A DNA stretch of 64,000 nucleotides, taken from contig NZ_LZOZ01000015.1 of assembly GCF_001679485.1 (NCBI RefSeq), forward strand, positions 76,215 to 140,214, read 5' to 3'. Source of the stretch: Haemophilus sp. CCUG 60358. Lineage in GTDB: Bacteria > Pseudomonadota > Gammaproteobacteria > Enterobacterales > Pasteurellaceae. The notes beneath the pieces are model-generated. The model saw only the letters and a list, made by a program, of their open reading frames with translations. It was not told the origin of the DNA and did not search any database. The position numbers and the translations under genes were made by a program. How positions within the stretch are numbered: the stretch's first letter is position 1; every line of letters starts with the position of its first letter. This document shows, one piece after another, positions 29,891-39,058 of this stretch.

Positions 29891-31780
29891 TTACTCCCCA
29901 CGTTTTAGCATGCCTTGTTTTTTCAAATTCACCAGAATAATTGAAATTGCCGCAGGAGTAATGCCTGAAATTCGGCTCGCTTGACCAATTGAAACTGGAC
30001 GATGCTGTTCCAACTTCGCACGTACTTCATTAGATAAACCGGAAACTTTGCTGTAATCAAAGTTAGCCGGGATAGCTGTATTTTCGTGGCGTTTTTGTTT
30101 TTCAATTTCTTCTTGCTGATGCTCAATATAGCCTTGATACTTAATGGCAATTTCCACTTGTTCTACGGCCTCTCTGTCTTCCATTGCCGGTTGATATGGC
30201 GTTAAAGAAGTCAAAATATCGTAAGTTATTTCCGGACGGCGTAATAAATCTTCACCGTTGGCTTCACGCACAAGTGGGCTACCAAGTACTTTATTCGCTT
30301 CTTCTAAATATTCAGAACGCGGATGCAACCAAATGCTGCGTAAGCGTTGGCGTTCCTGTTCGATATTTTCCATTTTTTGATTGAAGCGAGCCCAGCGAGC
30401 CTCATCAATCAAACCTAATTCATGGGCAATTGGCGTTAAACGAATGTCTGCATTGTCTTCACGTAATAACAAACGGTATTCTGCACGAGAAGTGAATACG
30501 CGATACGGTTCTTTGGTACCAAGCGTACAAAGGTCATCCACCAATACGCCAGTATAGGATTGATCGCGACGTGGATACCATGCCTCTTTCTCTTGCACGT
30601 AAAGACCTGCGTTAATCCCAGCCAATAAGCCTTGTGCTGCAGCTTCTTCGTAACCGGTTGTACCGTTAATTTGACCCGCAAAGAATAAACCCGAAATCGA
30701 TTTAGTTTCTAATGTTGGTTTTAAGTCACGTGGATCAAAATAATCATATTCAATGGCATAACCTGGTTTAATGATGCGAGCTTTTTCTAAACCTTTCATA
30801 GAATTCACAATGCCCATTTGTACGTCAAAAGGCAAACTAGTAGAGATCCCGTTCGGATACACTTCATTACTGGTTAAGCCTTCTGGTTCCAAATAAATTT
30901 GATGTGAATTACGATCCGCAAAACGCATCACTTTATCTTCAATAGATGGACAATAACGCGGACCGATTCCTTCAATCACACCAGTATACATTGGACTACG
31001 ATCTAAGTTATTACGGATCACTTCATGAGTTTGTTCATTAGTGTGTGTTATATAACAAGGAATTTGTTGAGGGTGATCATCCACTGATCCCATAAAAGAG
31101 AATACCGGTAATACGGCATCACCATGTTGTTTAGCCAATATATCGAAATTGATCGTGCGTGCATCAATACGTGGTGGTGTACCGGTTTTTAAACGATCTA
31201 CACGTAAATTCAGATCACGTAAACGATGAGAAAGTGTAACAGATGCTGGATCACCTGCGCGACCGCCTTCATAATGTTCTAAACCAATATGGATCTTACC
31301 CGCTAAGAAAGTACCGGCAGTTAAAATCACCGATTTAGCACGGAATTTAAGTCCCATTTTGGTTTCCACACCACAAACACGATCTTGCTCAATTAAAATA
31401 TCCGTTACTTCTTGTTGGAAAATATCTAAATTTGGTTGATTTTCTAGTGCGATGCGTACGGCTTGACGATATAACACGCGGTCAGCTTGAGCTCGGGTTG
31501 CACGTACAGCAGGCCCTTTACTGCTGTTTAAAGTACGAAATTGAATACCGGCTTTATCCGCTGCGTGAGCCATAAGACCACCCATTGCATCAATTTCTCT
31601 TACTAAATGGCCTTTACCAATGCCGCCAATGGCTGGGTTACATGACATTTGTCCAAGGGTATCGACATTATGTGTCAATAATAGGGTTTTTAATCCCATA
31701 CGTGCTGGTGCTAATGCCGCTTCTGTACCAGCATGACCGCCTCCAATGACGATCACATCATAATTTTCGGTGTAAAACAT
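29891..31780 (-). CDS. mnmG: tRNA uridine-5-carboxymethylaminomethyl modification enzyme MnmG
   Basis: MnmG (GidA) is an FAD protein that works with MnmE to modify the wobble uridine of some tRNAs. The 629 residues start with the dinucleotide-binding motif [17 protein letters not shown] and include [19 protein letters not shown] and the FAD/GidA signature [15 protein letters not shown]. The family's length is matched. It is the first gene on the left of oriC and is transcribed away from it. Confidence 0.96.
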   Translation of the reverse strand: MFYTENYDVIVIGGGHAGTEAALAPARMGLKTLLLTHNVDTLGQMSCNPAIGGIGKGHLVREIDAMGGLMAHAADKAGIQFRTLNSSKGPAVRATRAQADRVLYRQAVRIALENQPNLDIFQQEVTDILIEQDRVCGVETKMGLKFRAKSVILTAGTFLAGKIHIGLEHYEGGRAGDPASVTLSHRLRDLNLRVDRLKTGTPPRIDARTINFDILAKQHGDAVLPVFSFMGSVDDHPQQIPCYITHTNEQTHEVIRNNLDRSPMYTGVIEGIGPRYCPSIEDKVMRFADRNSHQIYLEPEGLTSNEVYPNGISTSLPFDVQMGIVNSMKGLEKARIIKPGYAIEYDYFDPRDLKPTLETKSISGLFFAGQINGTTGYEEAAAQGLLAGINAGLYVQEKEAWYPRRDQSYTGVLVDDLCTLGTKEPYRVFTSRAEYRLLLREDNADIRLTPIAHELGLIDEARWARFNQKMENIEQERQRLRSIWLHPRSEYLEEANKVLGSPLVREANGEDLLRRPEITYDILTSLTPYQPAMEDREAVEQVEIAIKYQGYIEHQQEEIEKQKRHENTAIPANFDYSKVSGLSNEVRAKLEQHRPVSIGQASRISGITPAAISIILVNLKKQGMLKRGE

Positions 31781-32048
31781 ATCTCTCTCTTCGTCTTCAA
31801 TTTGATCTTCGATCTAAAAATAGGCGCTATTCTACTGAAAATTACGTGTGCTTGAAAGCAAGAATTCAATCTGTGATAAGAGAAGATCGAGAGGTAATAA
31901 AGATAAGATCTATTTATATATAAAGATCTTATTATTGTTACTATTAAGATCCTTTTACCTTGTTAATAAGATCCTTTTCCTTTTTTAAATGAAGAAGTTA
32001 GATCATTTTAGACTGTGTTGAAATGTCGTCAGTTTGGAGGCTTTTTCT

Positions 32049-32057
32049 TGTGGATAA
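32049..32057 (-). promoter_or_regulatory. DnaA box 1
   Basis: TGTGGATAA, exact reverse complement of the consensus TTATCCACA. Confidence 0.9.
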
Positions 32058-32066
32058 CCTTTAATT

Positions 32067-32075
32067 TTATCCACA
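32067..32075 (+). promoter_or_regulatory. DnaA box 2
   Basis: TTATCCACA, exact consensus, facing box 1 nine bases away. Confidence 0.9.
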
Positions 32076-32138
32076 GTTAAAACAATCATCATATTTACTC
32101 AGTGGAAAAGAACAAGTTTTTGACAGGTTTTTTTAAAG

Positions 32139-32147
32139 TTATCCACA
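32139..32147 (+). promoter_or_regulatory. DnaA box 3 (R4-like)
   Basis: TTATCCACA in the context AAAGTTATCCACAGG, close to the rightmost box of E. coli oriC. Confidence 0.9.
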
Positions 32148-32176
32148 GGTGATTTTTTTAGATAATAGATAAAGAA

Positions 32177-32202
32177 AAAGCGATAACTCAAATTATCGCT
32201 TT
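32177..32202 (-). terminator. mioC terminator beside oriC
   Basis: AAAGCGATAA / TTATCGCTTT, a perfect 10-bp stem with a 6-base loop. On the minus strand it ends in TTTTTC. It lies between the mioC stop and the DnaA boxes. Confidence 0.8.
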
Positions 32203-32209
32203 ATTATGA

Positions 32210-32647
32210 CTAAAGTGCATGAATAAATTGTGGTAGCCAATCTTCCGCAAATTGTTCTTGATCATCAACATGCAAGACATCGATTTTTAAACTCTCGCAA
32301 ATTTTGACCGCACTTTTTTCACTTAATTGTGTTTCGACTTTATTCACGGCATGACAGAATGTATCGTAATCTGAATTGCCTAAGCCTACAACGGCAAAGC
32401 GGAGGGAAGAGAAATCTTTATCTGATGCCGCAATTTGTTCAAAGAGTGGTTTCAAATTATCAGGCAATTCACCTGCGCCATGTGTTGAAGTGACAATCAA
32501 CCAAATATTTTCATCAATCACATCATCAAGTTCTGGTCCGTGGAAAAGTGCGGTAGAAAAATCTTGTTTTTTTAACACCTCTTCTAAATGCTCCGCCACA
32601 TATTCAGCGCTACCTAGTGTGCTGCCTGAAATCACGCAAATATTCAT
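32210..32647 (-). CDS. mioC: Flavodoxin-like protein MioC
   Basis: MioC is a small FMN protein of the flavodoxin family, linked in E. coli to biotin synthase activity. The 145 residues show the FMN phosphate loop [16 protein letters not shown], the [12 protein letters not shown] loop and [14 protein letters not shown]. It is transcribed toward oriC, as in E. coli, but here ends in a terminator before the origin. Confidence 0.92.
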   Translation of the reverse strand: MNICVISGSTLGSAEYVAEHLEEVLKKQDFSTALFHGPELDDVIDENIWLIVTSTHGAGELPDNLKPLFEQIAASDKDFSSLRFAVVGLGNSDYDTFCHAVNKVETQLSEKSAVKICESLKIDVLHVDDQEQFAEDWLPQFIHAL

Positions 32648-32666
32648 ATTGTTTCCTAATAAGAAA

Positions 32667-32691
32667 AAAGGCTTAGATTTTCTAAGCCTTT
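32667..32691 (-). terminator. zapB terminator
   Basis: AAAGGCTTAGA / TCTAAGCCTTT stem with a 3-base loop; on the minus strand it is followed by a T run. It lies between mioC and zapB. Confidence 0.85.
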
Positions 32692-32698
32692 ATAGTCA

Positions 32699-32917
32699 TT
32701 ATACGTTGTCGAATTTACCCAACAATGAACGAATGTGTTCTTGCCAGTTGCGGTGTTCATTTCTAAGTTGCTCATTTTCATGCTGCAATGCTTCTACCGC
32801 TTGTTGAGATTGATTTTTTTGTTCTTTTAATTCTTCCACTTCAAGTTGAAGTAATTGAATAGTTTCTACTGCTTGTCTAATTTTTTCTTCAAGCTGATCT
32901 AAAATTTCTAAAGACAT
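32699..32917 (-). CDS. zapB: Cell division protein ZapB
   Basis: ZapB is a small coiled-coil protein that stabilises the FtsZ ring through ZapA. The 72 residues (MSLEILDQLEEKIRQAVETI onward) are almost all heptad-like helix with leucine spacing. I use the ATG at 32917, preceded by AAAAAGGAAATC; the longer frame from 32965 adds 16 residues without a ribosome site and is unlike the family. Confidence 0.92.
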   Translation of the reverse strand: MSLEILDQLEEKIRQAVETIQLLQLEVEELKEQKNQSQQAVEALQHENEQLRNEHRNWQEHIRSLLGKFDNV

Positions 32918-33005
32918 AGTGATTTCCTTTTTAAAATAAGTCCGAAACGGCTTTATTCTACCCACTTAATCCTATTTTTAAAAGCCTCTTGTCAAAAATT
33001 ATTAT

Positions 33006-33017
33006 GCAAACGTTTGC
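33006..33017. promoter_or_regulatory. PurR/LacI-family-like palindrome in the glpX promoter
   Basis: GCAAACGTTTGC, a perfect 12-base palindrome matching the core of the PurR box. It lies just upstream of a TAAAAT box at 33025-33030 and 43 bases before the glpX ATG, a position suited to repression. Another LacI-family member with a similar half-site could bind it. Confidence 0.65.
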
Positions 33018-33059
33018 TTAGTGATAAAATAGCAAGACTTTTTGCATTGGGAGAGAAAA

Positions 33060-34073
33060 ATGAATCGTGCACTAGCTATTGAATTTTCAAGAGTAACCGA
33101 AGCAGCTGCATTAGCGGCTTATACTTGGCTTGGACGTGGTAATAAAAATGCGGCAGATGAGGCGGCAGTCAAAGCCATGCGTTATATGCTGAATTTAATC
33201 CATATGGACGGTGAAATTGTAATTGGTGAAGGGGAAATTGATGAAGCCCCAATGCTTTATATTGGCGAAAAAGTCGGGTCAGGTAATGGTGAACTCGTTT
33301 CTATTGCGGTTGATCCGATTGATGGCACAAGAATGACCGCAATGGGCCAATCAAATGCTATTTCAGTATTGGCTGCTGGTGGTAAACGTACTTTTTTAAA
33401 AGCACCTGATATGTATATGGAAAAATTGGTCGTTGGTCCTGAAGTGAAAGGCATGATTGATTTAAGTTTACCGATTGAGCAAAATCTTCGCCGTGTAGCT
33501 TCTCGTTTAGGTAAATCCTTATCGGATTTAACGGTGATGGTACTCGCTAAACCACGTCATGATGAAGTGATTAAGCAAATGCATAATCTAGGTATTCGCG
33601 TGATGGCTATTCCAGATGGTGATGTTGCCGCTTCGGTTTTATGTTGTTTACCGGATGCTGAAGTGGATATGGTTTATGGCATTGGCGGTGCACCTGAAGG
33701 TGTGGCAGCTGCCGCTGCAATTCGTGCATTAGGTGGAGATATGCAAGCTCGCCTTATTCCACGTAATGAAGTGAAAGGCGATACAGAAGAAAACCGTAAA
33801 ATTGCCGCTGAAGAAGTTCAACGTTGTGAAGCCTTAGGTGTGAAGGTCAATGAAATCTTAAAATTAGAAGATTTAGTACGTGATGATAATCTTGTTTTTG
33901 CTGCAACGGGAATTACGCACGGTGAATTACTCAAAGGAATTTCTCGTCGTGGAAACTTGGCAACGACAGAAACCTTATTAATTCGTGGTAAATCACGCAC
34001 CATTCGTAAAATCCAATCCATTCATTATCTCGATAGAAAAGATTCTGAAATCTATGAGATTTTAAGAAATTAG
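33060..34073 (+). CDS. glpX: Class II fructose-1,6-bisphosphatase GlpX
   Basis: GlpX hydrolyses fructose 1,6-bisphosphate in gluconeogenesis. The 337 residues contain GEIVIGEGEIDEAPMLYIGE, the metal/phosphatase motif VDPIDGTRMTAMGQ, GIGGAPEGVAAAAAIRALGG and LLIRGKSRTIRKIQSIHYLD. The start at 33060 (MNRALAIEFSRVTEAAAL) follows GGGAGAG; the frame from 33042 overlaps that site. It stands alone, not in a glpFKX operon, and has a LacI-family-like operator in its promoter. Confidence 0.95.
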   Translation: MNRALAIEFSRVTEAAALAAYTWLGRGNKNAADEAAVKAMRYMLNLIHMDGEIVIGEGEIDEAPMLYIGEKVGSGNGELVSIAVDPIDGTRMTAMGQSNAISVLAAGGKRTFLKAPDMYMEKLVVGPEVKGMIDLSLPIEQNLRRVASRLGKSLSDLTVMVLAKPRHDEVIKQMHNLGIRVMAIPDGDVAASVLCCLPDAEVDMVYGIGGAPEGVAAAAAIRALGGDMQARLIPRNEVKGDTEENRKIAAEEVQRCEALGVKVNEILKLEDLVRDDNLVFAATGITHGELLKGISRRGNLATTETLLIRGKSRTIRKIQSIHYLDRKDSEIYEILRN

Positions 34074-34080
34074 TGAAAAT

Positions 34081-34125
34081 AAAAGAGCGGTCATAAAAAA
34101 CAATGAATTTTTTGACCGCTCTTTT
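34081..34125. terminator. Terminator between convergent glpX and mutS
   Basis: A 13-bp perfect stem AAAAGAGCGGTCA / TGACCGCTCTTTT, with inner A and T runs able to extend it, followed by T residues; A residues on the left serve the opposite strand. Confidence 0.88.
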
Positions 34126-34132
34126 TTATTTC

Positions 34133-36715
34133 TTACAGCATTTTCTTCAATTGATACAGATAAGCTAAGGCTTGTTTTGGACTTAATTCATCTGGATCAA
34201 GTTGCTCAATGGCTTCGCGTAAAGCATCAGGCTCCGCTTCAAAAGCCAATTCACCTTGATGTTGATTTAACGCTCTTAAATGTTGAATTTGTTGATCACC
34301 ATTTTGTGCTGACAATTTTTCTAATTGATGTAATTTTTGCTTCGCCAGTTTAATGACAGATTGGGGCACACCTGCCAGCGCTGCAACAGCAAGACCATAG
34401 CTTTTACTTGCCGCACCGTCTTGAACAGCGTGCATAAAGGCGATGGTATTGTTATGTTCTAATGCATCTAAATGAATATTAGCAATACCTTCAATTTGTT
34501 CTGGCAGTGCGGTGAGTTCAAAATAATGGGTCGCAAATAATGTAAGTGAACGGGTTTTCTTCGCTAACCATTCGGCACAAGCCCAAGCTAAAGAAAGCCC
34601 ATCATAAGTAGACGTACCTCGTCCAATTTCATCAATCAGAACCAAACTTTGTGAAGTGGCTTGATGAAGAATATTCGCCATTTCGGTCATTTCTACCATA
34701 AATGTAGAACGACCGGATGCCAAATCGTCAGAAGCACCAATTCGAGTAAAAATACGATCAATTTGCCCAATAACCGCACTATCAGCTGGCACAAAACTGC
34801 CTATATACGCCATTAACGTAATTAAAGCCGTTTGACGCATATAGGTACTTTTACCACCCATATTTGGGCCAGTAATAATCAGCAAATGACGTTGCTGATT
34901 GATATTCACAGGGTTAGCAATAAAGGGGTCTTTTAAGACTTGTTCCACTACAGGATGGCGACCATTTTCAATTTTTACGCCAATTTCATCACTAAATTGT
35001 GGTGCAACATAATTTAAGGTTTCTGCTCGTTCTGCGAGATTAACTAACACATCCAATTCAGATAATACCAAGCTCGCTAACTGCAATTTACCTAAATGTG
35101 GCAATAATAAATCAAACAATTCATCATAAAGTTGCTTTTCTAAAGCAAGCGCCGCTCCTTTTGATTTTAAAACCTTGTCTTCATATTCTTTTAATTCAGG
35201 AATAATATAGCGCTCGGCATTTTTTAATGTTTGACGGCGAACATAATGAATCGGTGCTTTATGAGCTTGCCCTTGGCTAATTTGAATGTAATAACCATGC
35301 ACCGCATTAAAACCAATTTTTAAGGTATCAATACCTGTGCTTTCTCGTTCACGTTGTTCTAAATTTTCTAAATATTGCGTTGCGCCAGCGGAAAGGGTTC
35401 GCCATTCATCTAATTCTGCATTATAGCCTTCAGCAATAACGCCACCATCGCGAATTAATAACGGAGGAGTTTCAATAATTGCTTTTTGAAGTAGGTCGAT
35501 TTGCGCGGAAAAATCATCAATTTGTGCGGAAAGTGCGGTCAAATTTGACGATATTTTTGTATGAATCAGCGATTTTATCGGTTCAATTTGTTCTAATGCA
35601 GTACGTAAACGCGTGAGATCTCGAGGACGAGCAGAACGCAATGCTACACGAGCAAGAATACGTTCCATATCCCCCACTTGTTGCAAATAAGGCTGCAATT
35701 CGTGATACAAATCTTGCTCAATAATTTCACCAATAGTTTTTTGGCGTTTTAATAGAATGTCTGTTTGACGGATAGGTTGATGAATCCAACGTTTTAACAA
35801 ACGGCTACCCATTGGGGTAACACATTTATCTAATACCGAAGCAAGTGTATTTTCTGTGCCACCTGCAAGATTTTGAGTGAGTTCTAAATTTCGGCGTGTT
35901 GCTGCATCTAATTGAATATTATCGTTATTTTGAATAACACTAATGCTTTGAATGTGTGGCAGAGAAGCACGTTGAGTTTCTTTTGCATATTGCAATAAAC
36001 AGCCTGCTGCTGCCAAGCCAAGAGGTGATTTTTCCACACCAAATGCACGTAAATCTTTCGTACCAAATTGACGATTAAGTTCTGAAATAGCCGTACTAAG
36101 TTCAAATTCCCAAATTGGGCGACGGCGTAGGCCTTTATAATGTTCGATAATGGCCATTTCGGCAAAATCTTCACAATAAAGTAATTCTACGGGATTAATA
36201 CGTTGTAATTCGGCTTGCAAGGCTTCTTTTGAATGAGGTTCACAAAGTTGGAAACGTCCAGATGTCATGTCTAATGTGGCTAGACCAAATTTTTCTTTTT
36301 CCTGATAAACCGCCACAATTAAGTTATCTTGGCGTTCTGGTAAAAGCGCTTCATCACTTACTGTACCTGGCGTCATAATTCGTACAATTTTGCGTTCAAC
36401 AGGCCCTTTTGATGTAGCGGGATCACCCACTTGCTCACAAATGGCTACAGGTTCACCTAATTGCACTAATTTTGCTAAATAACCTTCTACCGCATGATAA
36501 GGCACACCCGCCATGGGAATGGGATTACCTGCTGATTGCCCACGTTTCGTTAAAGAAATATCTAACAACGCTGCCGCTTTTTTTGCATCATCATAAAAAA
36601 GCTCATAAAAATCCCCCATTCGATAAAATAACAAAATATCAGGATTTTCTGCTTTTAACTTGAGATATTGCTGCATCATCGGCGTATGCTGCTCGAAATT
36701 ATCTTGTAAATTCAT
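34133..36715 (-). CDS. mutS: DNA mismatch repair protein MutS
   Basis: MutS recognises mispaired bases and starts methyl-directed repair. The 860 residues contain the mismatch-binding [19 protein letters not shown] (phenylalanine and glutamate of the F-x-E motif), the Walker A motif [31 protein letters not shown] and [11 protein letters not shown]. Length is typical (E. coli 853). The start [18 protein letters not shown] matches the family. Its ribosome site is weak. Confidence 0.97.
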   Translation of the reverse strand: MNLQDNFEQHTPMMQQYLKLKAENPDILLFYRMGDFYELFYDDAKKAAALLDISLTKRGQSAGNPIPMAGVPYHAVEGYLAKLVQLGEPVAICEQVGDPATSKGPVERKIVRIMTPGTVSDEALLPERQDNLIVAVYQEKEKFGLATLDMTSGRFQLCEPHSKEALQAELQRINPVELLYCEDFAEMAIIEHYKGLRRRPIWEFELSTAISELNRQFGTKDLRAFGVEKSPLGLAAAGCLLQYAKETQRASLPHIQSISVIQNNDNIQLDAATRRNLELTQNLAGGTENTLASVLDKCVTPMGSRLLKRWIHQPIRQTDILLKRQKTIGEIIEQDLYHELQPYLQQVGDMERILARVALRSARPRDLTRLRTALEQIEPIKSLIHTKISSNLTALSAQIDDFSAQIDLLQKAIIETPPLLIRDGGVIAEGYNAELDEWRTLSAGATQYLENLEQRERESTGIDTLKIGFNAVHGYYIQISQGQAHKAPIHYVRRQTLKNAERYIIPELKEYEDKVLKSKGAALALEKQLYDELFDLLLPHLGKLQLASLVLSELDVLVNLAERAETLNYVAPQFSDEIGVKIENGRHPVVEQVLKDPFIANPVNINQQRHLLIITGPNMGGKSTYMRQTALITLMAYIGSFVPADSAVIGQIDRIFTRIGASDDLASGRSTFMVEMTEMANILHQATSQSLVLIDEIGRGTSTYDGLSLAWACAEWLAKKTRSLTLFATHYFELTALPEQIEGIANIHLDALEHNNTIAFMHAVQDGAASKSYGLAVAALAGVPQSVIKLAKQKLHQLEKLSAQNGDQQIQHLRALNQHQGELAFEAEPDALREAIEQLDPDELSPKQALAYLYQLKKML

Positions 36716-36799
36716 GACGTTATCCAGTTTAAGTGTTTAACTTTTTGTCTAGCAAGTATAGGTTTTACGATAGAAGTAATGTGTTATTTTAAGCTGATT

Positions 36800-37516
36800 T
36801 TAATTTTCTACATCCACACTCAGTACTTCATCTTCTGTTTTTAATAGCGTATAGACATCTTTTAGCATTTCATTATCAATATTGTAGCATCGTACTTGCA
36901 AGCGAACCTCGCCACTCGCTTGGTCTTTTACCGAGATATTTTCAATGCGATAGTCATGTTTCAATAATAAATCTGTCACTTTACTGATGCCGTTCGCAGA
37001 ACTTAGTTGAATAGCTAAGCGAGTACGTTTTTTATAGGTTTTACGACGAACATAACGTTGCACAATCGGGCTGATACGGATGGCGATTAAAATCATTAAA
37101 GTGGCAATAATCGCATCAAAAATAAAGCCTGCACCTGTTGCCACACCGATAGCTGCTGCTGCCCAAATAATGGCAGCTGTGGTTAAGCCTGAAATCGCAT
37201 CATTTTTCTTGTGCAAAATAACCCCAGCACCTAAGAAACCGATGCCGCTGATTACTTGTGCGGCAAGCCGCATAGGGTCTGTTCGGATATTATCTGAAAC
37301 TTGCGCATAATGTTCTGCAGCTTGAATGGATACAATCGTCAGTACACAAGTTGTCACCGCAATAATGGCGCAGGTTTTGACCCCAACCGGTTTGTGTTTA
37401 AGTTCACGTTCTAAGCCAATAATCCCGCCAAGTACAAGTGCGAGTAGCATTTTCCCTAGAATAAGTAAATAAGCCGTCTGTTCAAGAGCGGTCGAAAAAA
37501 GAGAAGAATTTTCCAT
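36800..37516 (-). CDS. MgtC/SapB family inner-membrane protein
   Basis: A 238-residue protein with about four or five N-terminal membrane helices (GGIIGLERELKHKPVGVKTC and VISGIGFLGAGVIL are family signatures) and a C-terminal ACT-like soluble domain (from ~165). MgtC relatives affect magnesium homeostasis and survival in host cells; this longer form with a C-terminal domain is widespread and its exact function is unknown. It lies 84 bases from mutS on the same strand and is divergent from rimO. Confidence 0.88.
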   Translation of the reverse strand: MENSSLFSTALEQTAYLLILGKMLLALVLGGIIGLERELKHKPVGVKTCAIIAVTTCVLTIVSIQAAEHYAQVSDNIRTDPMRLAAQVISGIGFLGAGVILHKKNDAISGLTTAAIIWAAAAIGVATGAGFIFDAIIATLMILIAIRISPIVQRYVRRKTYKKRTRLAIQLSSANGISKVTDLLLKHDYRIENISVKDQASGEVRLQVRCYNIDNEMLKDVYTLLKTEDEVLSVDVEN

Positions 37517-37681
37517 GTTTATAATGAATATGAGTAAATAAGAAAACGGGCGTTATTCTACCTGAAAAAAGGACTTTAATGGGCAAATTTACAATCAATT
37601 TACCTTTAATTTATCGCCTTTCTGCTTGAAATTGAGTAAAATCTAAAGTCTTGAAAGATGATGATAGCTGAGAATAAATTT

Positions 37682-39019
37682 ATGCAAAAATCAACGCCGA
37701 ATATTGGCTTTGTAAGTTTAGGTTGTCCTAAAAATTTAGTGGATTCCGAACGTATTCTGACCGAATTACGTACTGACGGGTATAACATTGTGCCAAGTTA
37801 TGAAAATGTGGACTTGGTTATTGTGAATACTTGCGGTTTTATTGATAGCGCCGTGCAGGAATCTCTAGAAGCTATTGGAGAGGCGTTGGAAGAAAATGGA
37901 CGCGTGATTGTGACTGGCTGCTTGGGGGCGAAAGAAGATCAAATTCGCCAAGTTCACCCGAAAGTATTGGAAGTGAGCGGTCCGCATAGTTATGAAACAG
38001 TAATGGCACAAGTACATAAATACGTACCAAAACCAGAGCATAATCCTTACACCAGCCTTGTACCAAAACAAGGGGTGAAATTAACACCAAAACACTATGC
38101 TTATTTGAAAATCTCAGAAGGCTGTGATCATCGTTGTACATTCTGTATAATCCCTTCATTACGTGGGGATTTAGAAAGCCGTTCTATCACGCAAGTATTG
38201 GATGAAGCAAAACGTCTTGCTGATGCGGGAGTGAAAGAGTTATTGGTTGTTTCACAAGATACTTCTGCTTATGCGATGGATACACAACGCAAAGAAGGTG
38301 GCGTGAAAACCGCCTTTTGGAATGGTATGCCAATTAAGAATGACTTAATGACCTTGTGTAAACAACTTGGTAAATTAGGCATTTGGGTACGTTTACACTA
38401 CGTTTATCCTTATCCTCACGTGGATGATTTAATTCCATTAATGGCGGAAGGTCTATTGTTGCCTTATTTGGATATTCCATTGCAACATGCGAGTCCAAAA
38501 ATTTTAAAAGCGATGAAAAGACCAGGAAAAATTGACCGCACTTTAGAGCGTATCAAGCAATGGCGTGAGATTTGTCCGGATTTAACCTTGCGTTCAACTT
38601 TCATTGTAGGTTTCCCGGGTGAAACAGAAGAAGACTTCCAAATGTTATTGGATTTCTTAAAAGAAGCACAACTTGATCGCGTGGGCTGTTTCAAATTTAG
38701 CCTGGTAGAGGGAGCACCTGCAACTGAAATGGCCGACCAAGTGCCTGAAGATGTAAAAGAAGAACGTTTCCACCGCTTTATGCAGTTACAACAAGAAATT
38801 TCGGTTGAACGATTAAAACAAAAAATTGGCCAAACGCTTGATGTAATTGTGGATGAAATTGATGACGAAGGTATCATTGGCCGTACTAAAGCTGATGCGC
38901 CAGAAGTTGATGGCTTAGTTTATATTGAAAATCTAAGTGGTGCGCCTGTGAAAGTAGGCGAGTTTATTAAAGTAACCATTACCCATTCAGATGAATATGA
39001 TCTGTGGGGAACCTGTTAA
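37682..39019 (+). CDS. rimO: Ribosomal protein S12 methylthiotransferase RimO
   Basis: RimO is a radical-SAM enzyme that adds a methylthio group to an aspartate of ribosomal protein S12. The 445 residues show the N-terminal cluster cysteines ([35 protein letters not shown]), the radical-[14 protein letters not shown], and a C-terminal TRAM domain ending [10 protein letters not shown] place the start at 37682; a frame from 37658 adds eight residues without a clear site. The N-glycosyltransferase gene follows 39 bases later, the same pairing known in Actinobacillus pleuropneumoniae. Confidence 0.95.
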   Translation: MQKSTPNIGFVSLGCPKNLVDSERILTELRTDGYNIVPSYENVDLVIVNTCGFIDSAVQESLEAIGEALEENGRVIVTGCLGAKEDQIRQVHPKVLEVSGPHSYETVMAQVHKYVPKPEHNPYTSLVPKQGVKLTPKHYAYLKISEGCDHRCTFCIIPSLRGDLESRSITQVLDEAKRLADAGVKELLVVSQDTSAYAMDTQRKEGGVKTAFWNGMPIKNDLMTLCKQLGKLGIWVRLHYVYPYPHVDDLIPLMAEGLLLPYLDIPLQHASPKILKAMKRPGKIDRTLERIKQWREICPDLTLRSTFIVGFPGETEEDFQMLLDFLKEAQLDRVGCFKFSLVEGAPATEMADQVPEDVKEERFHRFMQLQQEISVERLKQKIGQTLDVIVDEIDDEGIIGRTKADAPEVDGLVYIENLSGAPVKVGEFIKVTITHSDEYDLWGTC

Positions 39020-39058
39020 TTATTCATTTTATTTATTTTTTATCAAAGGAATTTAGAA

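Larger units (their letters stand above)
31865..32150. other. Chromosomal replication origin oriC
   Basis: The 429-base gap between mnmG and mioC has the gammaproteobacterial origin layout. Four AT-rich 13-mers that begin with GATC (31907, 31925, 31948, 31970) form the unwinding region next to mnmG; a fifth GATC-led stretch follows at 32001. Toward mioC lie three perfect DnaA boxes (32049-32057, 32067-32075, 32139-32147). The order matches E. coli oriC, with the last box in the R4-like position. GATC sites are dense, as expected for Dam/SeqA control. Confidence 0.93.
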
